Shown one piece after another: positions 35,043 through 47,369 of a stretch of 64,000 nt of DNA. How positions within the stretch are numbered: the first letter of the stretch is position 1; every line of letters starts with the position of its first letter. The notes beneath the pieces are model-generated. The model was not told the DNA's origin, made no database searches, and saw only the letters and a list, made by a program, of their open reading frames with translations. The position numbers and the translations under genes are program-made. The stretch is from Alnus glutinosa (lineage: Eukaryota > Streptophyta > Magnoliopsida > Fagales > Betulaceae). The DNA lies in NCBI RefSeq assembly GCF_958979055.1, contig NC_084886.1:20715154-20779153 (forward strand). Reading direction: 5' to 3'.

Positions 35043-35147
35043 TGTTATGGTCAGAAGTGTGGCAAGGGCACGCCATGCAAGCCGGTCCATGTGTCGGTGC
35101 CGCTTGGGACCCCGGTGACCATCGAGTATTATCCTGAAGCTTGGAAG
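35043..35147 (+). pseudogene. Captured fragment of an EPIDERMAL PATTERNING FACTOR-LIKE (EPFL) peptide gene
   Basis: The frame reads CYGQKCGKGTPCKPVHVSVP then LGTPVTIEYYPEAWK. Mature EPFL peptides contain KCGKCTPCKPVHVPV...GTP...EYYPEAWRCKCGNKL, so most of the cysteine-rich core is here. One core Cys is replaced (GKGTPC for GKCTPC). The final CKCG block is missing: after EAWK the sequence turns into unrelated Asp/Glu- and Gly-rich residues. No signal peptide is in frame upstream. Real EPFLs are secreted ligands of ERECTA receptors; this piece cannot be a functional ligand. Confidence 0.8.
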
Positions 35148-35301
35148 AGATATGATTGGGCGGAAGGAGACTTGATTGAGGGAGAGACGGTGATGGCGGC
35201 TGAAAGAGATGGTGGTGGCGCCTGGGATGGCCGGCGGAACTTACCAACGGCGGCATCTAGCGTGGCGGTGGCGGAGGCTTCTGGTGTAGGCGGTGGCTAG
35301 G

Positions 35302-35341
<40 letters not shown>

Positions 35342-35457
35342 CAGACTAAAAGAGTGAAAGAAGGATAAAATCTAGTGTTTTGCCCACTCTTGTTTTTCTT
35401 GTTCCAGGATGATGTGTCAACCTCTTATTGGTGGGCATAAATCTACTGGTTTTTGCC

Positions 35458-36152
35458 ATGATCTTATAAAAAGGACTCTCTTAGCTAAATGGGCTATTAG
35501 TTTAGTTAGGCCCATTTGTTTAATATAGACCTAAAGCCCATACCGAATAGATCCGTTATACAAGTTTGACCAACTCCTGCATATTTTTTGGCCAAGCTGT
35601 TTAGGCAGTAAGTGAACCCCTAATGCACACGTGTCCAAGCCTTTAGAAGACAAATACACGTGCCTAAAGAATTTCACAAGGGACAGGTGGCTCCCTGACT
35701 TTGCCTGATTCTTAAACCCAAATTAGAGTTCGAGAAGCCTCTACGCAAAATATCTCAAGCCCCGCCAAAAAAATCTCTATGACTCGAATCTCAACGCACC
35801 AACGCAAATTCCACGTCTGCGAAAGAAGTTGTTCCAGAACATTCCGATATTTTCATCTTGGGGACTTGGGGTTAAAAGCTTCTAGAGCTTCCAATACGTG
35901 ACCACCGCCTTTGCCGTTGTTTATAAAACTACCAGCACCGGCTTTCACTTTCCTCCGGCGTTGTTACGGCTTCCAGTTCCAGCGCCCGAATCTAGTAGTA
36001 CTGGCTTCTCGCAAATTGATTACGAATATAAGGAGGTGGTTTTTGATGATATAGTCTGAATTTGAGATAAATCTATAAGGACTTTTTGGGTTTGTTTCTG
36101 GGTATTTGGTTTTTTTTTTTTTTTGTGATGTGCTGAGATTGGTGGGGTTGTG
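35458..36152. promoter_or_regulatory. Upstream region and 5' leader of the J-protein gene
   Basis: Contains TAGGCCCATTTG (35511), an ACACGTGTCC G-box-like site at about 35628 and a TACACGTG at about 35655. A T-rich tract (36111-36125) lies in the leader. No clear TATA box, consistent with a housekeeping or stress-tuned promoter. No other coding signal. Confidence 0.4.
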
Positions 36153-37228
36153 ATGGAGATGGAGGCTGACAAGAAATCGCTATCTTATTATCGAATTCTT
36201 GGTGTCAGGACGGAATCGTCTATGGAAGAAATAAGGCGGGCTTATCGCAAGCTTGCTATGGTGAGTAGGGCTGCCTCTCTCTCTGTCTCTGTAAATACTA
36301 AAAGAAGTTGGATGATTTTGGTTAAATGAGAAATTGCGTGTGATATATTGTTTTGGGTGGTGCAAATTAGAAAAGAAAGACTGCATCTTGGTTCGACTCT
36401 GTTCTACTCTGTTTTATTGTTGATTTTTGTTACTTTAAATCTTTATTTTTGGGTTAATGTTGAAGTATTGCGTGGGTGTGATTGTTGTTTTTGTGCAGCA
36501 ATGGCATCCGGATAGATGGGCAAGGACCCCTTCTCTTCTGGGTGAAGCTAAACGAAAATTCCAGCAGATCCAAGAAGCCTACTCAGGTAATTTTCTTTGC
36601 CATATGTATACATATATCACCCTCATTGGAGGCGTCCGTGGGACTTTTCTTAACCTCTTCTTTTATTGGAGCAGTGTTGTCAAACCAGAGGAAGAGGACA
36701 CTGTACGACTCGGGGTTATATGACCCTGATGATGAAGAAGATGAGGTGGGTATTCTGGAAATGTTCCTTACTTTGATTCATGTGATGCTTTTGTGATTTT
36801 CCTCAATAGTTTTGGAATTGAACTCTGTTTCAGGGCTTTTACGATTTTGTGCAAGAAATGGTGTCTCTCATGGAACAGACCAGGAGAGAGGTACGAATCT
36901 GATATTATGTACGTTTTATTATACACAGGATAAGAATTATTTTGATCATTGTTAACGTGTTGTTCATTTTATACATACACAGGATAAGAATTATAGCGTG
37001 GAGGAGCTACAGAGCATGCTTTTGGAGATGGCCCAAGGATTCGAGTCTCCTGCCTGGTTTTGTGGACCGTCAATTGCCGAAGATTCCAGATGCTCGAAGA
37101 GAACACGTTGGCAGAGCAATCCAATGGCAATCAGAGGCTCACATTTGCACACATCTGGCCTGCAGATGTTTGGAAGCAGCGGTTATTGCAATTTTCACCG
37201 TTCCCCTCTAGAAAAGAGACAATACTAG
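36153..37228 (+). CDS. J-domain (DnaJ, type III/C) co-chaperone, five exons
   Basis: Exons: 36153-36260, 36499-36586, 36675-36745, 36834-36890 and 36983-37228. All introns are GT-AG, and the joins give 189 residues. The J domain fills residues 9-80: [20 protein letters not shown], then YRKLAMQWHPDRW with the HPD motif that stimulates Hsp70 ATPase, [20 protein letters not shown] and [14 protein letters not shown]. There is no Gly/Phe region or zinc finger, hence type III. The C-terminal half ([17 protein letters not shown], then a Ser/Arg-rich tail with CGPS) is plant-specific. It resembles the Arabidopsis At1g71000/At1g56300 group (from memory). Cytosol or nucleus expected: no signal peptide. 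ATG 36153 is followed by a second ATG two codons later. Confidence 0.9.
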
Positions 37229-39065
37229 AGGATTGAGCTGCTTGTCTGAGCAACAAAGACTGCCAGCGATGTGTTGCTAATTTGCATTGGTTGTAGAGCA
37301 TGGTTTCTTTGATTAAACCTTTTATGCCTTTGTGATAAACTCTTGTGCTGTGGATACAAATTCTAGTAAATTAGAGTTTGGGCTTAATAATGCGCTCCTT
37401 TTTTTTTTTGAAGTGGACTTTTTAGCTTTTGTGGGCTTGCATTTGGGCCGAGCTACGACGGAAGGGGCTATTCACAATGATTAACAAACATTTCAATTAA
37501 TCATTATAAAAAAAAATTTAAAAATAAAATTAAGTTGGTTAAGATTGTTACGACTTATAAAATAATTGTGGGACACTCTTAAATAAGATAAAAATATAAT
37601 TTTTGGCATTAAATTGGGAGTTTTTAAAACTGTTATGGTGTAAATCTGATAACCTTATGGTATCGGTATCTTCTCATAGAAAATTGAGGCAAAAATAGCT
37701 CAAGCACACGTTAGTCTCGTGTGATGATTTTTTTTATCTAAATTAATGGCCAAATTTGAGACAGGAACTCGAAATATTTTGATAGTTTGTAAGTTCAAGT
37801 TACAGTGAGTCATAGTTTATAGGTAGTTTAGAGATAGGGGTGGTAATACGATCGGAGAAGCCAATTGTAATTTATTATTTATCTAATCCTCATAACTCAC
37901 ATGCAACTTGGGAAAATTTGTTTGTTGATTGACATGAATTTGGTCCTTGGGCATTTCTGTTTGGGCCAGAGATAGATAACATGTTCTGTTCATCATTCCT
38001 AGCTTTTGGGCCCAGGAAAAAAAAGGCGCCCATATAATATGGGCCCAGAAAAAAGCCCATATAATAATGGGCCTCTCAAAACTGAGGCAGTACGGATAGG
38101 GCCCAGAACGAAAGCATATTCTACAGCGTAGAATGTCTCCGCTTTCAACCCAACAACGTCGGCCAGTGGCCACGTTGCTGCATGTGCCATGTGGCAAGTA
38201 GAATCGTCGGATGGGATGAGTTCATAAATTAAAGTGATGGAGGATTATTTTAACGTAGGAAGGTTCGAAAAGTAACGGTTGGATTTGAGTTAAAGGGAGA
38301 TTAGGTAAGTTGACTATGATTGAAGGCCAACAAGGAGTGGAACAGGAAGCTGCTTTTAAGAAAGTGGGCGGTGCCCTTCTAACTAATCTCTTATCTTCCA
38401 TCTACTCATCTTTTGCGTGCAGATTCCATATATATATATTCCCAACTTTTTGTCCCCTTTCCATCCCATCATACATTTCTTCAGCGTTAAGTCCTTCCAC
38501 AGTGTTCCTCCATCTCCTTTGGTACACCAAACCAAACATTATGTGCTTCCTAGGCTGTCCTTCTTCCACGTAGTGATTTAAATGTTGACATAATTAAGTT
38601 AAAGAAAATAATCCGATTATATATATATATATATAGAAGCTGAGACGGACAGAAATAGAGTTAGAAACTCTTACAAGCCAGGGCCATGAGCTAAAAATAT
38701 TTATTGGTAGGGATAAGTAAGCTATGACCTATACCGACTCTCATAAATCTATTCTTATAGAAGCGTTATATGTCTTTTAATTTGATTTCAATTTGGCTAT
38801 GTACTTGCGAATTTATTTGTTCCTTTTATTTCCTTTTGGTCATTTGCTATAATTAAGTGCACTATTGATTAGTTGGTACGAGCACCCGACACCATGATCA
38901 CATATATAAAACAAGAAAGCAAACAAGGATTAAAAAACTACAAGAGGGAGACTAATTAACAAGTAGCTAGATGCATGGATGACGCAATGATGAAAAATAA
39001 ATAATTGAATCTTTTAGTTTTATTATTCAGGTTATTAGTATTAATTTCTTATATTTTAAGACTAA
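37229..39065. other. Intergenic region between the J-protein gene and a MITE cluster
   Basis: AT-rich. Around 38009-38075, GGGCCCA and GCCCATATAATA are repeated three times (site II-like TGGGCC motifs), resembling a promoter, but no dependable coding frame starts on either side. A T-run lies near 37400 and (AT)n near 38616-38634. Confidence 0.4.
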
Positions 39066-39435
39066 AGCTTTGTTAATTTGTTCTCACGTAAAATGTTTTT
39101 TGTTGCAAAATATTTTCAACGAAATCATGTACTTTTGAAAAAAATGATTTTTTGAAAATATTTTTCAGTATGTGGCTTGTATGAGAAATGAACGACTGTG
39201 AAAAATGGCCAACGACTTCCAAGAACCTCCGGCGAAGGTTTGACGATGGTTTGATAGTGGTCCGACGATTTGAAAATGAAAAGTTCAAGCTCAAAAAAAA
39301 GGGAAACTATTTATGAAAATTAAAGAAGCTTTTCTGAGCAAACCGAAAATGTTTTCGGTTTTACTATTGTTTTTTGTCGTACCAAATATCAAAAAATATT
39401 TTTCATAAATTATTTTACGCTGAAACATCGGAACA
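39066..39435. mobile_element. MITE of the GTTTGTTTCGGYGTAAAA family, 370 bp
   Basis: The left end (AGCTTTGTTAATTTGTTCTC, then ACGTAAAATG) and right end (TTTTACGCTGAAACATCGGA, then ACA) are inverted. Flanks are TAA and TTA, as in PIF/Harbinger insertions. It is related to the better-preserved element at 52588-53382. Confidence 0.6.
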
Positions 39436-39530
39436 TTAATGTTGTTTTATAATTTAATAATAAGCTTGGCTCAAAGACAGATAAATTAAGACTAGGGTAT
39501 TGTCAATGTCCACTTGAGTGTTATTTTGTA

Positions 39531-39605
39531 TGTCCCCAATGGTTAGTTCAATCGGCTGGGGATCCCGCCTCATGAAGCAGAGGCCACTAGTTTGAATCCC
39601 TTCTC
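39531..39605 (+). mobile_element. tRNA-derived SINE head
   Basis: TGGTTAGTTCAATCGGCTGG (A-box-like) is followed 45 bp later by AGTTTGAATCCC (B-box-like). The spacing fits a Pol III promoter. No poly-A tail follows; it runs into a truncated MITE, so only a 75-bp head is supported. Confidence 0.45.
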
Positions 39606-39616
39606 CCCTCTCTTGT

Positions 39617-39919
39617 AAAATGATTTCTCGAAAATATTTTTCGGCGTTTGGCTCGTACGAAAAAATCACCAACGGCGAAAAATGGAATCCGGCAACTACT
39701 GCGGAACTCCTACAAAATTGCGGGTAAGAATGAAAAGTTTAAATTCGAAAAATGATTTAGAGTTTTGAAAATCATAAATCGTTTTCCAAAAATTAAAAGA
39801 AGTTTTTAAGGTCAAATTGAAAGTGATTTGTGTTTGACTATTATTTTCGTCTCTACCAAACACCGTAAAATATCGAAAACATTTTTCTAAAAATATTTTA
39901 CGTTAAAACAAACAGAACA
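39617..39919. mobile_element. Second MITE of the same family, left end truncated
   Basis: Starts inside the family consensus (TGTAAAATGATTTCTCG) and ends TTTTACGTTAAAACAAACAG followed by AACA and TTA. Internal GGCGAAAAATGG and TTCCGGCAAC-like motifs match its neighbours. Confidence 0.6.
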
Positions 39920-41654
39920 TTAGTAGTAAAACTCTACCAAACTCTATTATTGGTTAGTAATATTTTGTTCAAGATCAATTCTATCTTTATTTTTGTTTTG
40001 TAGAAAAAAATCCTTCGGGCTGCTTCAATAGGCCAGGTAGAGGATTAGAGAAAATTCGATAAGCTAACGGAAGAAGAGAGATTAGTAAAGAAAGTAGAAG
40101 AGACCAAGGCATTTCCCTGATTGGGGCATATATATGTACGAATGGGAGCTAGACAGATGAGTTTTGTTATGACCCTTTCGTGTCCATTATATAGTGGGAA
40201 TCTATAGATAATGGTAATAGTTTATTGGGGGTAATGACAATATTCATATGTCGTGCTTTATGGCCACTTATTGAAACACTTTCTCGATCTGTCCTTTTCT
40301 TTCTTCTTTTTCTTTTTCAACTATATAGGTTAATTTTAATTAAATTCATTTAATTAAATAGGTCACATTTTATTAACTCTAACATTTTACTTTTATATTG
40401 AATCGTATCGAGCTAATTAACGGGTCATGTAAAAAAATTACATAATTATTGAATTTCGATCGTACCGAAGCATATGCAAAATTTATATAAGTTAATCTTT
40501 ATTAATTTGATCAATTTAATTAAACGGGTAAAACTTTTTAACCGTACCTTTTGATTTCACGGAAGTTGGAATTAAGTTAAAAAATTATAATCCTATTTCG
40601 AATTTGGAAAAGGAAAAAATAGAAAACGCAAATACAGGAGAAAGTTTGGAATATAGCAGCAGCTGCCAGCTGGCGTCCAATCCCTAGCGAATTCCGGTAC
40701 TGGTGCTGGAATCATGTGCACAACATGCGGAATTCGAATAAAATTAAGAAGAGTTGATGACGTGGATAATATATATGCTTAATTCGTTTATTCGTCGTTT
40801 GATCGTGCTTCAATAATGCCTGGTACACATATTAACCACATCCAAGGTCCAATTATTAATCATATTACCAAAGCCTAGCGCATTTTAATTTTAGCTTTGA
40901 AATTGACCAAAGATTCCACATGATGGAAGGTCAGAATTCTTTGATCCTGCAACAAGTCACACCGGCCCTATCCTTAAGTGGCTTCATAGTATATGATACA
41001 TATTGCGCCAGTAATATTGCTAAAAGTCTATATATCTTGCATTCTTTTTATGTTTTTTTAAAAATAATGTGACTTTTAAAATTATCATTTAATTTGTAAT
41101 AAAGCAGTACTATTAAATTGTAACATGATATATGTAAATATTTTATACTATCTTTTTTTTTAAAAGAACCATTAAATTTATAAGATTCAATAAATCTTGA
41201 TAGAATGTCGCATCATTACAAGAGTTATAGAATAATTACTGTATATAATGTAGACATAATTGTGATACATTTAAAGGGTTCAAAGTATACCGTGGAGCCC
41301 ACATTTTGGGGCAATCACATGCAATACCCTTCCCTTGAAGGACACGCTACATCCTAGAAATGAGAAAAAGTCCTTAAAGAACATGCCTCACTCTCACCAA
41401 TTTGCCTTCTAAAAACGCCCATTCACCCAGGCTGAAAGGCCTTTTTAAGTCTTTTACATCTTCCATGCACCTAATAACGTAACAAAACCGGTCCAGCACA
41501 CCTACTTTCATCTTCACCTTCATCTTCACCTTCGCGTTCTGTCCATTTTCTTCCAAAGTCGTCCCTCCCGATCAAGCCCTCGAAAATCAAACCGCCACAA
41601 CTTCATCTTGGCAATCAAATTCACAACGACGACGTACCCTCAAGAGTACTCAAG
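39920..41654. other. Upstream region of the first proline-rich gene
   Basis: AT-rich. 40320-40550 shares short motifs with 13160-13430 (GGGTCATRTNRAAAC, TTATATAAGTNAATCTTTATT), an unclassified dispersed repeat. 41078-41130 is a decayed relative of the MITE at 51569. CA/CT-rich leader-like sequence covers 41380-41654. Confidence 0.4.
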
Positions 41655-42026
41655 ATGCATCGTTTCAACGCCTGGTTGCTACTAAATCTGTTCCTCGCGA
41701 TTGCCGTTTTCACAGGGCCGGGGACAGCTGATGATCCGAAGTGTGGGGCGTGCGCCCAAAACTCCCCACCACCACCACCACCGTCTCCGCCTCCGCCGTC
41801 ACCGCCGCCGCCATATCAGAAGCCGTGTCCACCACCACCTGCCCCGAAGAAACCGGCAACCCAATACTGCCCTCCGCCTCCATCATCGTTCATATACATA
41901 ACTGGTCCGCCGGGGAACTTGTATCCTATTGACCAGGATTTCGGTGGTGCCACCCAGAATTCGATCATGAGGCTGCCTGCTTTGGTCGCCTTGGGAGGAT
42001 TGTTGGGTCTTCTGGCTTTTTGGTGA
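41655..42026 (+). CDS. Small proline-rich (extensin-like) protein, probably GPI-anchored
   Basis: Intact 123-residue frame. Residues 1-25 are a signal peptide (WLLLNLFLAIAVFTGPGTA). Mature residues have a Cys pair (CGAC), then Pro runs (PPPPPPSPPPPSPPPP) typical of hydroxyproline O-glycosylation, and CPPPPAPKKP with further cysteines. The C-terminus (LPALVALGGLLGLLAFW) is a hydrophobic tail without a basic end, after small residues, as in GPI signals. Acts, if like relatives, at the cell surface or wall. The start follows an A-rich leader (ACTCAAGATG). Same orientation and architecture as 47370-47801, suggesting an old tandem pair. Confidence 0.85.
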   Translation: MHRFNAWLLLNLFLAIAVFTGPGTADDPKCGACAQNSPPPPPPSPPPPSPPPPYQKPCPPPPAPKKPATQYCPPPPSSFIYITGPPGNLYPIDQDFGGATQNSIMRLPALVALGGLLGLLAFW

Positions 42027-45000
42027 CTTTATTGTGGCCGGCCGGAAGATTCGGAATCAAAGAAGGTGTATTAAGATCAAGATTTTATGGACACGGGAAT
42101 TTTGTCCTCGATCGGTATTAATTAGTCCCTGATCACTTCGGTACATGTTTTTATCGAAATTGTTCGATAATCTTCAATAACAATTATCTAGTCTCATATG
42201 TGTTGCCAGTTGTGTAAGAATCTACGCTCATTTCTCTTAAAGATTTGCTCCTTAACTTTTGTCATGATTTTGAGTCGTATATAATGTTCTTCCCTTTTCT
42301 TTTCATAGTACTTGTTCATTGTTCTTCTCCCTAGCCTCTATGTTTGTTGTTTATCCTTTGCTTCTCTTTTGATTGACAATTTTACTACGTTGGGAAACTG
42401 TGATCAAATTTAGTCAATCAAAATTTGGGTTTTGGAGCAGAGAAAAAGTAATGCACAATGCTCGATTTTATTTTATTATTATTTTTTCAGCTTTACAAAA
42501 ACGTCCAAATTAAGTACATAATTAATTGATTTACAACTCTAGCTATCTTGAACAAATGGATCACCCACCAAGCTCACATGTCCTTGGACCTCTTGCCCTC
42601 GATCACAATAATAAAGAGTTCTTTTAGTAAAGCTTTTTAGAGCATGCTTTTTATTTTTTGATTATAACGTACATAATATAAAATTGAAAGTAATTTTTAA
42701 GTGTGTTTTGTTTTGAATTTTGGGTTAATATTTTTATTTTTATTTACTAATAAGGAGTTAAAAGTTACCTAAGAAAGTGTTGACGTACAAAGGAGTTTTT
42801 CAATCTTCCTCTTCATGTGGGCCCCTCGTTAGTTTCTGGTATGCTTAGTCGCTGACACGTGGCAAACACTTGTGGAATGTAGTGGTTAACATCTGATGGG
42901 CCCTACCCCAGCATATACCCAAGAGAAAAAAATCTGTGGTTTTATGTGGACGGCCTCCTAATTAAGCTGGTCATGCATGTGATGTATTTGTGTCGTCTGA
43001 ATTTGTTGGTCTTAGATTTGAAATTATGTAATTATTAATAAAAATCAAATTGTAGTAATATTTTAAAAAAATATATTTTATTTTATACTTCCTCGATCTG
43101 TATGAAGAGTTAAGTGGATAGGTGGAATATAGCATGGAAATTCATACATCAAATACCGAGGGCGAGGAGCACATGGGGGTTACATCATGGATGTGGAACA
43201 AAAGAGAAGATCGAAACCATCCGATCTCATTCCCCATTCTGATTAGTGTGTCAGTTGTCACTTGTCAGTACAGGAGGATCAACATCGGTTTCACCAAACA
43301 ATGGGGTCCACACACTCTTAGCAAACCACCAAGAAATTCCATCAATGGAGTGGTGGCGGTGGTGGGATTTTGTTCGGTAGCTTGCCTGTCCTTAGCCTCC
43401 TACTCAGCCTATGAACCTAACTTGTCTCTAGGAATAATTACTCTACACCTTCCCACATTGTATCAAATTTTTCTCAATCACCCTTTGCACCAAAAAAAAA
43501 ACAACTGATTTTGACGTCCTCCACTTTAGTACTTTACCATCCAAGAGCATTCACGACAAGTGCAAGCCGTTCATTTAAAGAGTTTTTTTATTATTATTAT
43601 TTTGGGATAAGGTTAAAAAATTAATTTTTTATTTATTTAATTTTTAGAATAATTGATAGTTTAATATTGTATTAGAATCAAATATTTTCAAAAAAAGAAA
43701 CAAAAGAATCAAATATTTGAGTTCAGCTTTACTTCTGCCATTCACTTGTTCGTAAAAAAGAAGAAAAAGATATTTAACTCCTATCTAACTTTGATTTTAG
43801 TTGCATGAGACTTTTCTGTCATTACCTATCCAATTTGTGTAAAGGCTTGTAGTTTCAGTTTGTGCCCGTCAAAGTTGACTAATTAGTAATTAAATTCTAG
43901 ATGAAGTAACATTAATAGAACACTTAGCAAAAACATTGAAACTTTCCAAGGAAGTTTTAATAATAATAATAAAGCAGTAGGGGATATGGTTCAACTCCCC
44001 CTTCCTTTTTTCTTAGTGGTCACGGGTTCGAATTCGCTTGAGATAGTATTCTGCGATCCAGATGCTATTAAAAAGAGGTTTTGTTACCTTGCACTTTAGT
44101 GAGGCTATATGTGGTGACAGACTCGCTTTTCAAGACAGTAGTTATGCCTCAAACCGAATATTTCATATAGGGGTGAGCGCGAGCCGAATTGGGCCGAATT
44201 TGCATTCGGGTTGTGCGTAGAGGGCATTTCCCTGATGAAAATGGTTTGATTGAGATAGGAATTTAGTGGGCAAACGTATTAATTGTTGCAATTATATGAG
44301 GTGAACAATTGGGCAAAAGTAAGACAATAATAGAGCACAACAGGCTGTATAGTAGCCTGTAGAGTTGGGCAAAAGGGGATTGAAAGATGCAAGAAAGTTT
44401 CAAGATACGTCGTCGGAGGTTCTAAGTATTTGGGAAAAGAAAAAGAGTACTTTTAATTTTTTTTGTATAATGTAAAAAGTGAGGGATCTTCTTTAGGAAA
44501 GCAAAGAAAAGAAAGGTAAAAAGGAAAAAGAAAAAGGGAAATTGTTTTATATATAATAATTGGGAAAACCTCTTTAGTCGCTCTATCTGTCTCTTCAAAT
44601 GAATGAAAGAAAAGAAAAAGGGTTAATTATGTTTTCCTTGGTAATAAGGAAATTAACATTTTATTGATTACGAGAAAAGCGGTAGAATAGTGACAGTTGT
44701 TGGAGTTTGATTAGGTGGTTGCACTTGAGAATCTTGACCAAATAATTCATTTGAGCAATGGTCCATGAATCAAAAGAGGAACCATAAAAAAAAAAGGGGT
44801 CCAAATTTAATGTTTAATGGGTAGCTATAACCACTACATGAATAGAGTCAAAATAATCTGAAAATTTCAAACAAGATGGAGGAGGAGGAGGACCTTAACT
44901 TCCACCGACACAATGAAATTTAGGAGAAAGTTCCTCCTCATTTCACCTTTTCCAATTTCCAATCCAGATCTACTTAATTGGAAACAAGAGAAACTTCTTT

Positions 45001-45228
45001 TGGAATCTGACAACCAATAAGCCAACTCCACCTTAAATTAAGTGGTAGTTTGGTACGATCTAAATCCAAATCCAACTCCAAATTAAAGGTTTAGACAAAA
45101 AGAAAGAAAAAAGGATTTAGAACCAATAAGGTGGTGCCATGTAGTAATCTTGAGATGGGTTTTGGTCTCTACGTCAAAATCACTCAACCTCTCGCTTTTC
45201 TAGTTTTTCCTTGCGGGTGCATGGATTG
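42027..45228. other. Intergenic region between the proline-rich gene and a hAT element
   Basis: TGACACGTGGCAAA at about 42853 is an ABRE/G-box motif. 44018-44040 (GGTCACGGGTTCGAATTCGC) is a B-box-like SINE trace. A frame at 43122-43508 (128 codons) has no domain and an unlikely composition, and is not called a gene. The rest is AT-rich. Confidence 0.4.
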
Positions 45229-46193
45229 CAGGGGCGGAACCAGGATATTTGGTAAGGGGAGACAAACTTATATAAATGCATAACTACATAACTACATACG
45301 TACATAAATACATGTAGTTTTTTTTATACGTATAAGATTTTTTTGTTATAATTTCATTATATTTCTTATTTCTACTAACAAGTGATATTTATTATAGTTT
45401 TTATTACCACTAACAATAAAAAAAAAAAAATTGTATGATTTTTTGACATCAAAGTACCAATTCGATTCAAAATTATAATTTTAAATTTTCACGATATCAC
45501 AAACATACAATAAAATAAACTACTAATAAATTAAACTAAGCAGGGTTAAAAAAATAGTATCTTTGAGCATAGACTCTTTCTAAACTAGATCCCCAAAACC
45601 TCCTAACAACAACAATTCCTCAACGAATTGCAGGGATCCTAATCCCCCACCCCCCACAAAAAAAAAAAACCAAGTTTAGCTATGCTTGGTCAAGCCTCAA
45701 CTCTGCCTCAGTCTCCACCGTTTCCTTCTTCGTCCTCCGAAATGGAGAGAAGGAGATGAATCGAGATCTGCAGCAAGATATATAGAGAGACAGAAATGGA
45801 AGCTGTGATTTTGGGAAAAATAAATGGAAGAAGAATTAGAGATCGCACAGAGATGAGAGTGATGGGCGAGAGAGGAAGAAGACAGACGGTAAAAACGAGT
45901 GAAAAAAATAGTTTATGGAATAAAAAAAATAATTAGAAGAAAAAAGTGGTTTTGTTTCTTATCTATTGGTAAAATGGTTGGAAAACTGCTATTGTAAATG
46001 TTTTAATGGTAAAAACTATGGATATTTTTTGGTCTTTTAAAATAAAAGAGGGGTCAAGATATAAACCAAAAAAATTTGGGGGGACAAAACAATTATTTTG
46101 AAGGGACAAAGTTACAAATTTACATATTTTAAAGAAAATTTAAAAAAATTTCCCCCCCCCCCCCCCCAACACCTTGGCTGTGGGTCCGCCCTG
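45229..46193. mobile_element. Non-autonomous hAT element, 965 bp, with perfect 8-bp target duplication
   Basis: The ends CAGGGGCGGAACCAGG and GGTCCGCCCTG are inverted, with the hAT-typical CAGGG start. ATGGATTG flanks both sides (45221-45228 and 46194-46201). No transposase frame. A 17-bp C run (about 46151-46167) lies near the right end. Confidence 0.85.
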
Positions 46194-46201
46194 ATGGATT
46201 G

Positions 46202-47122
46202 GGTTTCTACTTTCTAGGATTTTTCCAAACTCATCAAAAAAGTCATCAAGTTGGACGATTCCATTGCTCTCTCTCTCTCTCTCAAGAATATGGTTTAGGT
46301 GTAGAATTTTTAGTCCAGTGATCGACTATATATGCTTTCATTAATCTATGACTAATAATTGGTTTTTTTTTTTTAAAATTTAATTTAATTTAAATTGACT
46401 AATCGTAATGGCGTGGCTGAAGGGATGCTAGTCCTCTTGGCCCCTTTCTCGAGCTTATATATATATAATTAGCGTAATAATTTTGGATCAGCAATTAATA
46501 ATAAATTAATCAAGATGAGACATCAAACGTTGATTTCTTTACGTTCAAATCGTTTTTAAAAAATCATACTCCAATTTCTTTTTATTGGTAAAACAAAAAT
46601 TTTAATCAAATAATTAATTGAATGATTTACTAATCCATGCATGATGCACCTTTTAACACTTTGCAAACACAAAATATTTTCAATTTAATACATGCATAGC
46701 GAGGACTTGAAGAAAATTACGATTATTAATTCCAAGTTAATTAAGAATGAGTTGTACCAATAATGAAAGTCAAATAAAGTAAAATAAATAAATAAATATA
46801 AAATATCTATAATTTATGCTAGGAAACTTTAATGTATTATTAAAGGCATTTGATGGGACCAATGATATATATTTCATTTTTGTCACCAAAATAAGGTTAA
46901 AAGGCGCCACGTTTTTTCTACACCATTTATTTATATGTCATATCATTATCACATGCATGTGCAATTAATTAATTATTACAATAAGCTCAACTACTGCAAC
47001 CAATGTTTTCCTTAGTTGTAATTAAGCTAGCTAGCCTTGGGCTCTAAGTTTCAATGTCCATGATTGCATGGACCATGCTGTACAAATGTGGCTTTCCTTG
47101 GTCGTCACAAATAGACTTTTGC

Positions 47123-47155
<33 letters not shown>

Positions 47156-47369
47156 AAAAAAAAAAATTATTATTATTATTTATCGATCGGCCCTTTTGTT
47201 CTTCTTTTCAAATGATGACAGATAGACTAAAAACCTTGTGAAAGGTTAATTAACCCCCACTCCCCCTCCCCCTCACCCTCACCCACTTCTTCTGCGCCAT
47301 AACTCTTTCTTTCTTTCTTTCTTTCTCTTTTGAGCCTCCAATCACGCACCGTACCCTTCATCGATCGCC
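46202..47369. promoter_or_regulatory. Upstream region and leader of the second proline-rich gene
   Basis: AT-rich with CT repeats (46267-46283) and a CT/TTTC-rich leader (47305-47330) ending CGATCGCCATGGC, a good start context. No other gene. Confidence 0.4.

Larger units (their letters stand above)
34291..35457. mobile_element. Inverted-repeat element carrying a host gene fragment (Pack-type), 1167 bp
   Basis: The left arm runs from GGCAAAATCCAAGACC (34291) through CAAGAAAAACAAGTG to CCTCCTAGCCACCG (about 34430). The right arm repeats it inverted from 35457 back to about 35280 (GGCAAAAACCAGTAGATT, CAAGAAAAACAAGAG, CCTCCTAGCCACCG). Arms are about 140 bp and diverged, with a 37-bp T run (35305-35341) inside the right arm. 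The cargo includes an EPFL peptide-gene fragment and an LTR-like block. No clear target duplication remains, so the superfamily (MULE is most likely) is inferred from arm length and cargo. Confidence 0.65.

Noticed and set aside
35091-35300. 69-codon + frame after the EPFL fragment
   Set aside because: Mostly low-complexity Gly/Ala/Val from the right arm of the inverted repeat; no independent gene evidence.
38310-38573. 87-codon frame with hydrophobic residues
   Set aside because: No plausible signal-peptide architecture or family; probably chance.
43122-43508. 128-codon open frame on +
   Set aside because: No domain, no signal, unlikely composition and promoter-like AT-rich surroundings; chance frame.
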